Origin: Spirochaetota bacterium
GTDB taxonomy: Bacteria; Spirochaetota; Leptospiria; Turneriellales; Turneriellaceae
Assembly: GCA_029561505.1 (NCBI GenBank)
Contig: JAKQXK010000569.1
Coordinates: 1 to 7,244, forward strand
DNA: 7,244 nucleotides
Direction: 5' to 3'
Shown here: piece by piece, positions 1 to 5,401 of the stretch
How the letters are laid out: every line of letters starts with the position of its first letter
Position numbering within the stretch: position 1 is the first letter of the stretch
Notes under the pieces: model-generated
The model's input: only the letters and a program-made list of their open reading frames with translations
What the model was told of the DNA's origin: nothing
Database searches by the model: none
Made by a program: the position numbers and the translations under genes

Positions 1-75
1 AAAGCGGCACTCGACAAGAGCGCCGAAGCGGTCGAAGGCCTTAAGGCCGACCTGAAGCGTCTGAGCTTCTTATAA
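1..75 (+). CDS. C-terminal end of an unidentified protein (partial)
   Basis: Reading from base 1, the frame is open for 24 codons and stops at TAA 73-75. The encoded tail (KAALDKSAEAVEGLKADLKR, then LSFL) alternates Ala/Leu with Lys/Glu/Asp in a heptad-like pattern, so it is probably an amphipathic or coiled-coil helix that ends in a short hydrophobic cap. A strong terminator follows immediately, which supports this being a genuine gene end. The 5' part lies outside the window and no family can be assigned from the tail alone. Confidence 0.6.
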   Translation, partial: KAALDKSAEAVEGLKADLKRLSFL

Positions 76-77
76 AT

Positions 78-113
78 TAATTAAGAAAGTGGCCGAGGCC
101 ACTTTCTTAATTA
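78..113 (+). terminator. Rho-independent terminator, near-perfect palindrome
   Basis: Two 17-nt arms (78-94 and 97-113) are exact reverse complements separated by only GA, so the true loop is the tetraloop CGAG. The GC-rich core (GTGGCC/GGCCAC) is preceded by an A-rich stretch and followed by TTTCTTAATTA, giving the classic hairpin plus U-rich tail in this direction. The symmetry means it could also stop transcription arriving from the other side. It starts 3 nt after the stop codon at 73-75. A GTG at 89, which would extend the next gene upstream, lies inside this hairpin, which argues against that start. Confidence 0.85.
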
Positions 114-135
114 CACCACGCCTGCCGCCGATAAT
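107..135 (+). promoter_or_regulatory. Weak candidate promoter for the three-gene envelope unit
   Basis: GATAAT at 130-135 matches the -10 consensus at five of six positions. With a 17-nt spacer the -35 would be TTAATT at 107-112, which matches only three of six and overlaps the terminator stem. Transcription from here would begin around 142-143, right at the ATG, giving an almost leaderless mRNA. The placement is plausible because a terminator lies just upstream, but the sequence match alone is weak. Confidence 0.2.
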
Positions 136-142
136 TAAGGGT

Positions 143-1216
143 ATGCGGCAGGCGTCTCTCGGGTTCTTGTTGCTCTTTGCCGTTGGCTCAACCGGGCTTT
201 ATGCAGAGCAAGTTTGCGGCCCGGTCACCGTCAGCGCCGTTTCGGGCGCACCTTTTAGCACAGAAATCGAAAACGAGGTCTGTTCGCAGATCAATTCAAA
301 GTTTCAGACGGGTAACCTTTCGTCTGTGTTGGGCTTTATGGCGCGTGCCTATGCGGTCGCAGCGCAGGGGCGCGTCGCAGACTATGGCGCGAACATGCAG
401 GTCTTTTCGTTCGGGGCTGCAACGACCCTGGCAGTGAGCAATGTGAGCGTCCCCACAAGTTATGGTGATCTTGAGGCTCTGGGTAAACGCCTGAGCGCGC
501 AAACGGTACCCGACGTGGGTACCGGTTTTTCTGCCACGGCGACGCTGGGTATCAGCCTGCGTACCATGAATTTAAGAAAGCGCGGCTGGTTCGACCCGAA
601 GAATCTCAACATTTACGCCTCGTTCTTTCTGTTGCCCTCGGTTACCTACCAGTCTTACAGCATCAACGCAACAACGGGCAGCATTTACCTGCAGTACAAG
701 CTATTACCGATGCGCAAGCTGCGCTTTGCGCTTCTCACCTGGGGTGGTCTTGATCTGGGCGTGGGTTATACCTATTCAACGAGCAAGTTCAGCGTCACGA
801 GCACCGACAAGCTCACGACGATTAATTTCACCAGCAATGGAAAGAATATCGTCTATGAACCTACGGGTTCGCTGTCGCTGGCGTACACAACGCATATGAT
901 ACCCGTTGAGCTTTCGACGAATGTGTCTCTGCTCTATTTTTTGTCTCTTGTTTTCGGTGCCGCCGCCGACTTTCATGTGCTGACGAGCGCTGAGCTTGCG
1001 GCGAATGTTTCGGGTGCCGTAAAGGTCGATGGCGTTTCTGGCCCCGGCGACTATGCGCGCTTCAACACAACTGAAACCGGCAAAGTGAGTGGGGTGGGTT
1101 TTCGAGTTTTCGGCGGCCCGCAATTTAACATCTGGAAAATGCGGCTCTTCACGCTTGCGCATGCAACAAGCGATTCGACATATGGTGTGACTCTGGGGGC
1201 GCGCTTCACATGGTGA
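143..1216 (+). CDS. Putative outer-membrane beta-barrel protein with signal peptide
   Basis: This 357-aa protein begins with a Sec signal peptide: basic residue at position 2, hydrophobic core about 6-15, and a likely cleavage after LYA at 21. The mature N-terminus carries two Cys (25 and 47), then a probably helical stretch to about residue 80. From about 85 to the end there are many short strands with alternating polar and hydrophobic residues, rich in Gly/Thr/Ser/Tyr and separated by turns. The chain ends in ...GVTLGARFTW, and a terminal aromatic residue on an alternating strand is the usual outer-membrane barrel assembly signal. ATG 143 is preferred over GTG 89 because it opens directly on the signal peptide and because 89 lies in the upstream terminator; TAAGG precedes it with a very short spacing. 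It overlaps the next gene by 7 nt. I do not recognise a family; an outer-membrane porin-like or adhesin role is possible, but nothing seen decides it. Confidence 0.75.
   Translation: MRQASLGFLLLFAVGSTGLYAEQVCGPVTVSAVSGAPFSTEIENEVCSQINSKFQTGNLSSVLGFMARAYAVAAQGRVADYGANMQVFSFGAATTLAVSNVSVPTSYGDLEALGKRLSAQTVPDVGTGFSATATLGISLRTMNLRKRGWFDPKNLNIYASFFLLPSVTYQSYSINATTGSIYLQYKLLPMRKLRFALLTWGGLDLGVGYTYSTSKFSVTSTDKLTTINFTSNGKNIVYEPTGSLSLAYTTHMIPVELSTNVSLLYFLSLVFGAAADFHVLTSAELAANVSGAVKVDGVSGPGDYARFNTTETGKVSGVGFRVFGGPQFNIWKMRLFTLAHATSDSTYGVTLGARFTW
504..530 (+). other. Terminator-like hairpin inside the beta-barrel gene
   Basis: CGGTACCC (504-511) and GGGTACCG (517-524) are exact inverted repeats around the loop GACGT, and G then TTTTT (525-530) follows at once. 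The shape matches a small intrinsic terminator, although it lies within the coding sequence (around residues 121-130). It could be chance, an attenuation point or a pausing site. Confidence 0.35.
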
Positions 1217-1722
1217 GGATATTTATCGTCTTCGCGCTGCTCGCGGCGATGCAATGCGGCAAACCATTTGTCATGAAACCGCAGACGCATAACCACCCGG
1301 TGATGGTGGGTGAAATACGCCAGATCGGCGGTGAAAAGGTGCCCGTCGATGCCACGCGCAAATTTGATATCTCGACCGAAATCGAAATTCTTGATACGCC
1401 GACCTCGAACTCGTTTGACTGGTACCTGACAGAGCAGTATAAACTCGATCACAGGCTTGCCGCGGCGACGCTTCTCGGCCAGCGCGACAGTCGCATCAGC
1501 GAACTTAAATTCGGCAGCTATGTTTTTATGGGTATCTTGTTCTATTTCGATAAAGACTGGATTCGTGTTTCAGGCTACACGGGCAAAAAGCTCAGCAGCG
1601 ACCCCGAACGGTCTTACTTTCTGACGCCCGTTACCGGTAAACCTTCGAAAACAGTGCGCGGCGAGCGCACGAAGGCAGGCCGCCCCAAAAAAGAAAAGCG
1701 TGCAGGTCGCAGACGCCGATGA
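1210..1722 (+). CDS. Putative lipoprotein with polybasic C-terminal tail
   Basis: The product is 170 aa. Residues 1-15 form a short lipoprotein-type signal (MVRIFIVFALLAAMQ) followed by Cys16. Gln at -1 is not allowed in the classical E. coli lipobox but fits a relaxed spirochaetal one. The middle (about 30-125) looks like a small beta-rich domain with no motif I recognise. From about 144 to 170 the chain becomes very basic, with about 14 Lys/Arg in 27 residues and a final run of four Arg; this part is probably disordered. ATG 1210 overlaps the stop of the upstream barrel gene (ATGGTGA, 1210-1216); GTG 1213 is an alternative start two residues shorter than it looks in effect, differing by one codon. 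The stop overlaps the next ATG in ATGA. Both overlaps indicate an operon with coupled translation. The function is unknown. It probably sits on a membrane in the periplasm, where the tail could contact acidic lipids, peptidoglycan or a partner protein. Confidence 0.7.
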   Translation: MVRIFIVFALLAAMQCGKPFVMKPQTHNHPVMVGEIRQIGGEKVPVDATRKFDISTEIEILDTPTSNSFDWYLTEQYKLDHRLAAATLLGQRDSRISELKFGSYVFMGILFYFDKDWIRVSGYTGKKLSSDPERSYFLTPVTGKPSKTVRGERTKAGRPKKEKRAGRRRR

Positions 1723-2144
1723 GAATCGTGTCGTTATTAATCCTCATATGTCTGCTGCTCAACTGTGCGGGCAGCCGCCATACCGTTTCGCTCAACGACA
1801 TGGACTATGCTGTATCGATGACGCCACAGATTTACGGGTCAGACGGCAACATCAAAGCCAATGGCGCGGGTGTCGATGTCATTGGCGATATTGAAGTCAC
1901 GCGGCGATATTGGTCGCTCGTTTACAGCTTTGTGCCGCTCGGCGATACAAAGAAACAGGTTTCAGATTTTAATCAGGTAATCGCGGCGCGCGGCGCACAC
2001 GGCGTCATCAATTTCGAAATTGAAAATGAGGGGTGCGACATGAATAATTTTGCTTATCTTGTCGCGCCTACCGTTTTGCCGTTTTTTCCCGGGTGCAGCA
2101 AGATCACTTTCAGGGGCAAGCTCGTGCGAGAAAGCGCGCGGTAA
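1719..2144 (+). CDS. Small putative lipoprotein, third gene of the envelope unit
   Basis: The product is 141 aa, with a lipoprotein signal (MRIVSLLILICLLLN) and Cys16 followed by AGS. Asn at -1 is atypical for E. coli but fits a spirochaetal lipobox. The mature part is a small predicted alpha/beta domain. It contains RRYWSLVYSFVPLG (62-75), a likely helix around 78-92, a strand HGVINFEIEN (94-103) and a closing strand KITFRGKLVR (128-137). Two further Cys (106 and 126) bracket a hydrophobic loop and could form a disulfide in the periplasm. The pattern of a Trp-containing strand, a P-L-G turn and a closing G-x-L/V strand resembles several small Bor- or TRL-like bacterial lipoproteins, but the resemblance is too loose to assign a family. 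ATG 1719 overlaps the previous stop by 4 nt (ATGA), so it is almost certainly cotranscribed and translationally coupled. Confidence 0.75.
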   Translation: MRIVSLLILICLLLNCAGSRHTVSLNDMDYAVSMTPQIYGSDGNIKANGAGVDVIGDIEVTRRYWSLVYSFVPLGDTKKQVSDFNQVIAARGAHGVINFEIENEGCDMNNFAYLVAPTVLPFFPGCSKITFRGKLVRESAR

Positions 2145-2201
2145 AGCCGCAAGAGCAAAGCGAATTGACAGCCACCACTCATTGCCGCCTGCTGCCCATA
2201 T

Positions 2202-2627
2202 ATGGCCAAGTCGACCACGAAAAAAACAACACCCAGAAAAAAAACTGCGCAAAGTGCCGCAGCCAGCCGCAAGGCACCCGCTAAAAAGACGATCAAAGAT
2301 GCCCGCAAGGTCATCAGCGACCGCCGCTACGAAGCGCGAAAGCTGGTCACCCGTCTCACGTTTATCGGGTTCTCTTTCGATACCAGTTTCTTGCAATTAC
2401 CGGGCAGTATTTTCGTACCGCAACTCAATGCGCTGCTGGTCGACCAGTCTGCGGGCGGCTGCTCGCTAGTGTTTATGCGCGCCAACCCGCTGACGTCGAA
2501 TCTGGTGGTGGGCAATACCTGTATAGTGCAGATAGAACCCGAGCGGGTTATTCAAGCGTCGATTCGCTGGGTCAAAGAACTCGATGGTAAGCTCGTGAAT
2601 GCGGGTTTTGAATTCGCAGCCGGGTGA
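2202..2627 (+). CDS. PilZ-domain c-di-GMP-binding protein with basic N-terminal tail
   Basis: The product is 141 aa. Residues 2-36 are a low-complexity tail rich in Lys, Thr, Ala, Ser and Arg, like histone H1-type tails and probably disordered. Residues about 38-139 carry the PilZ signature: RxxxR as R42-YEA-R46, (D/N)xSxxG as D81-QSAG-G86, and a final strand IRWVKE...NAGFEF (121-138), as in typical PilZ domains. These motifs bind cyclic di-GMP in characterised members, so the protein is probably a cytosolic c-di-GMP receptor; its output is unknown. About 34 residues separate the two motifs, which is on the long side. ATG 2202 is the only sensible start: the frame closes at TGA 2166-2168 upstream and the next in-frame ATG falls within the domain. 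No Shine-Dalgarno is visible. A7 (2220-2226) and A8 (2237-2244) tracts lie within the first 15 codons. It lies 57 nt after the lipoprotein gene and is closed by a strong hairpin. Confidence 0.85.
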   Translation: MAKSTTKKTTPRKKTAQSAAASRKAPAKKTIKDARKVISDRRYEARKLVTRLTFIGFSFDTSFLQLPGSIFVPQLNALLVDQSAGGCSLVFMRANPLTSNLVVGNTCIVQIEPERVIQASIRWVKELDGKLVNAGFEFAAG

Positions 2628-2656
2628 CCAGGCGAGAACTCGCCTAATCACCCGGC
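2619..2656 (+). terminator. Two-part hairpin at the end of the PilZ gene
   Basis: An outer 9-bp stem (2619-2627 with 2648-2656, GCCGGGTGA/TCACCCGGC) and an inner 7-nt stem (2630-2636 with 2639-2645, AGGCGAG/CTCGCCT) are separated by a small CC/AA internal loop. The left arm includes the PilZ stop codon (2625-2627). The structure is strong but no U tract follows, so it may be a weak or factor-assisted terminator or a 3'-end stabiliser. It separates the PilZ gene from gatA. Confidence 0.6.
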
Positions 2657-2698
2657 CCAATGCTTTACGGTGGGTCTTAATTCGCAAGACTCGTTCTT

Positions 2699-4120
2699 AT
2701 GCTGTCTGACCTTTCGCGCGATCTGGTATCCCGCAAGATTTCACCTGTCGAGCTGTTGAACGACACCCTGGCGCGCATCGACAAGCACGATGGCACTATT
2801 CGCGCATTCATTGATGTCGAGCGCGAACAGGCGCTCAAGGCAGCCGAGGCCTCGGCAAAGCGGCATGCAGAGGGCAAGGCCCTTTCGCCTTATGACGGTA
2901 TTCCGCTGGGTGTGAAAGATAACATCGTGACCGCAGGCCGCGTCACACAATGCGCTTCAAAGATTCTTGATGGGTTTGTTTCGCCCTATTCGGCGACCGT
3001 TATCGAAAAACTGCAGGCACTCGGCTTTATCACGATGGGTCGCCTCAATATGGACGAGTTTGCGATGGGTTCATCGACTGAGAATTCGGCGTTTCAGAAG
3101 ACGCGAAATCCATTCGACACCGAACGGGCACCCGGCGGGTCTTCTGGTGGGTCTGCTGCGGCCGTCGCGGCAGGTTTCTTGCCGGTCGCCCTTGGCTCTG
3201 ATACCGGCGGTTCGATTCGCCAGCCCGCGGCTTTTTGCGGCCTCGCAGGCCTTAAGCCAACGTACGGTACCGTTTCGCGTTTTGGCCTTGTGGCGTTTGC
3301 GTCGAGCCTCGACCAGATCGGCCCGCTCGCGCACACGATCAGCGATGTGGAGATCATTCACAACGCAATTAAGGGGCACGACCCGAAAGATTCAACGACG
3401 ATGCCCGATTCGGCTTACCAGAAATGGTCTGGCTCGCTCGGCGATATTCGCCTCGGCATCGACGAGAACATGCTCGAAGGGCTATCGCCCGAGGTGCGTG
3501 AGTCTTTCGACAAGACCCTTACTTTTCTCAAAGGTAAAGTGAAGTCGGTTCAGAGCGTACACCTGGCAAACCAGAAATTTGGTATCCCGGTGTATTATCT
3601 CACCGCGACGAGCGAAGCGTCTGCGAATCTTTCGCGCTTCGACGGCATTCGTTACGGCCATCGCGCGGCAAACGCGAAGAACCTCAATGAGGTCTATGAG
3701 CGTTCGCGTACCGAAGGTTTCGGGCCCGAAGTTAAGCGCCGCATTCTGCTCGGTACCTACGCTTTATCAAGCGGCTACTACGATGCCTTTTACGGCAAGG
3801 CGCAGGCTGTGCGCGCACTGATTCAAAAAGACTATTCTGACGCGTTCACCAAGGTCGACGCAATTCTGATGCCGTGCACACCTTCGACTGCCTTCAAGCT
3901 CGGTGAAAAAACTTCAGACCCTGTGCAAATGTATCTCTCTGATGTGCTGACGGTCGGGGCAAGCCTTGCGGGAGTTCCCGCTCTGTCGGTGCCTGGCCCC
4001 GCGACTGGTCTGCCAATCGGTATGCAGCTGCAAGGCCCGAACTTCTCTGAAGATCGCCTGTTTGCGCTCGGCCGCGCGATTGAAGCGGAGTTTCCGCAGA
4101 AACGCGCCCAGCTCACCTGA
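2699..4120 (+). CDS. gatA: Glu-tRNA(Gln)/Asp-tRNA(Asn) amidotransferase subunit A
   Basis: GatA is the glutaminase subunit of GatCAB. It releases ammonia from glutamine, which GatB uses to convert misacylated Glu-tRNA(Gln) (and often Asp-tRNA(Asn)) to the correct amide in the cytoplasm. The amidase-signature Ser-cisSer-Lys triad is intact: Lys73 in GIPLGVKDN, Ser148 in [12 protein letters not shown] and Ser172 in [12 protein letters not shown]; the Lys-to-Ser spacing of 99 residues equals that of the characterised S. aureus enzyme (K79/S178). The motifs [13 protein letters not shown] (184-196) and PIGMQLQGP near the C-terminus are also typical. At 473 aa it is slightly short of the usual 480-490, mostly at the N-terminus. 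The frame opens only at 2681 (stop TAA 2678-2680) and contains no earlier ATG/GTG/TTG, so ATG 2699 is the start; no clear ribosome-binding site is seen. gatB and gatC are not in the window. hisS follows 8 nt downstream. Confidence 0.97.
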   Translation: MLSDLSRDLVSRKISPVELLNDTLARIDKHDGTIRAFIDVEREQALKAAEASAKRHAEGKALSPYDGIPLGVKDNIVTAGRVTQCASKILDGFVSPYSATVIEKLQALGFITMGRLNMDEFAMGSSTENSAFQKTRNPFDTERAPGGSSGGSAAAVAAGFLPVALGSDTGGSIRQPAAFCGLAGLKPTYGTVSRFGLVAFASSLDQIGPLAHTISDVEIIHNAIKGHDPKDSTTMPDSAYQKWSGSLGDIRLGIDENMLEGLSPEVRESFDKTLTFLKGKVKSVQSVHLANQKFGIPVYYLTATSEASANLSRFDGIRYGHRAANAKNLNEVYERSRTEGFGPEVKRRILLGTYALSSGYYDAFYGKAQAVRALIQKDYSDAFTKVDAILMPCTPSTAFKLGEKTSDPVQMYLSDVLTVGASLAGVPALSVPGPATGLPIGMQLQGPNFSEDRLFALGRAIEAEFPQKRAQLT

Positions 4121-4128
4121 TGTAATCA

Positions 4129-5400
4129 ATGGCCTACCTGACAACCCAACCCTATAAAGGCACACGGGATTTTTTTCCCGAAGACATGCGCTTTCGCGAA
4201 GCGATGTTCGCGGTGATGCATCGGGTTGTGCGCCAATATGGCTTCGACCAGATTGACGCGCCGATTATAGAGCCCGTCGATCTTTACCTCGCCAAGACCT
4301 CAGAAGAAATTGTGGGTCAACAGATCTATTCGTTTAAAGACCGCGGTGACAGACTGGTCGCGATTCGGCCCGAAATGACCCCGACGGTTGCGCGCATGGT
4401 GGCGGCGCGATTTCAAGAAACACCCAAGCCGGTGCGCTGGTATTCGATACCCAACGTCTGGCGCTATGAGCAGCCGGGCAAAGGCCGTCTGCGCGAGCAC
4501 TGGCAGCTCAATTGCGATATTTTCGGCGCGGCGTCAGAGAAGCTCGCCGATCTCGAACTGTTGAACCTCGCGGTCGATCTGCTGCGCGGTTATGGCGCAA
4601 CCGGCCAGCATTTCAAAGTTTACCTGTCGCACCGCTCGATACTGAATGGTGTGCTTGGCGGTGAACTGAAGTTGCCACCCGAAAAATGGCCGAATGTAGC
4701 GCGCATCATGGATAAACGCGCCAAAGTCAAACCCGAAGCTTACTCAGCGATGCTCGAGGCCGAGGGCGTGACGGCATTGCAAAAGGCCGAACTCGATTTC
4801 TTTCTTCTCGAGAAATTGGACTACCTGAAGAAAAAGTATCATCTCGAAGGCGCTGAATATGTCATCGAACTCATGCAGGCGCTCGAGACACTGGGTCTGG
4901 GTGAGTTTATCGAATACGACCCGGGTGTCGTGCGCGGCTTCGATTACTATACGGGACTGGTGTTTGAAGTGTTTGACAATCACCCGGATAACCGTCGCTC
5001 TCTCTTTGGCGGCGGGCGTTATAACAACCTCGTTGGGGCGTTTGGCAAAGAGACGCTGAATGCCGTCGGCTTTGGCATGGGTGATGTGACGCTTGAAGAC
5101 TTTCTGCGCACCCACAAATTGCTCGAAGATCAGCCGCGGCGTGTTGAACTCTATATCGCCGTGCTCGATGAGAAGCTTGCCACTCATGCACTGCAGCTGG
5201 CAGCACAACTGCGCCAGCGCGGCAAAACCTGCGAGATTTCTCTCGGTGCGGCGAAACTTGGTAAACAGTTTCAAGAAGCCGAAAAAAAGCAGATTGCGCG
5301 TGTGATAATTCTCGGCGAAGACGAGGTCGCAAGTTCGGTCTATACGGTAAAAACCCTGGCGACCGGCGAGCAATTGAAGCTCAAAGCCGAAGAGATCTGA
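4129..5400 (+). CDS. hisS: Histidyl-tRNA synthetase
   Basis: This 423-aa class II synthetase attaches histidine to tRNA(His) in the cytoplasm. The N-terminal PYKGTRDFFPEDM (8-20) is the usual HisRS opening. Motif 1 lies around 39-60; motif 2 is VWRYEQPGKGRLREHWQLN (110-128), a variant of the RxE...GRxR loop; the HisRS-specific HisA motif is VRGFDYYTG (268-276), with the catalytic Arg at 269. Motif 3 begins with GGGRYNNLV (294-302) and ends GFGMGDVTL (314-322), where the usual family Arg (GFxxGxER) is replaced by Thr321. Residues about 338-423 form the anticodon-binding domain. The intact HisA motif and the C-terminal domain argue for a true HisRS rather than HisZ. Length is normal (about 420-430). 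It starts 8 nt after gatA without a visible Shine-Dalgarno, so it is probably cotranscribed with gatA, and its stop lies 1 nt from that of the convergent transporter gene. Confidence 0.96.
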   Translation: MAYLTTQPYKGTRDFFPEDMRFREAMFAVMHRVVRQYGFDQIDAPIIEPVDLYLAKTSEEIVGQQIYSFKDRGDRLVAIRPEMTPTVARMVAARFQETPKPVRWYSIPNVWRYEQPGKGRLREHWQLNCDIFGAASEKLADLELLNLAVDLLRGYGATGQHFKVYLSHRSILNGVLGGELKLPPEKWPNVARIMDKRAKVKPEAYSAMLEAEGVTALQKAELDFFLLEKLDYLKKKYHLEGAEYVIELMQALETLGLGEFIEYDPGVVRGFDYYTGLVFEVFDNHPDNRRSLFGGGRYNNLVGAFGKETLNAVGFGMGDVTLEDFLRTHKLLEDQPRRVELYIAVLDEKLATHALQLAAQLRQRGKTCEISLGAAKLGKQFQEAEKKQIARVIILGEDEVASSVYTVKTLATGEQLKLKAEEI

Positions 5401-5401
5401 T

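Noticed and set aside
89..142. 18-codon N-terminal extension of the barrel gene from GTG 89
   Set aside because: The start lies inside the terminator hairpin, and the extension would put 18 residues in front of a well-formed signal peptide starting at ATG 143.
2165..2170. Perfect TTGACA -35 box before the PilZ gene
   Set aside because: No -10-like hexamer occurs 16-18 nt downstream (the sequence there is CCTGCT-like); CATATA at 2197-2202 is too far away. A promoter is possible but not supported.
1962..2396. 144-codon open frame on the minus strand across the lipoprotein and PilZ genes
   Set aside because: It overlaps two better-supported genes, has Arg/Ala/Cys-rich composition typical of an antisense frame in GC-rich DNA, and has no domain or signal.
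2050..2469. 139-codon plus-strand frame overlapping the second lipoprotein and the PilZ gene
   Set aside because: It is out of frame with both the lipoprotein signal and the PilZ motifs, and its product is low-complexity Arg/Ser/Ala. The PilZ frame carries the conserved RxxxR and DxSxxG.
4170..4176. T7 run flanked by CGGGA/TCCCG near the hisS start, resembling a small hairpin or slippery site
   Set aside because: It encodes the conserved RDFFPED segment of HisRS in the correct frame, so protein constraint explains it.
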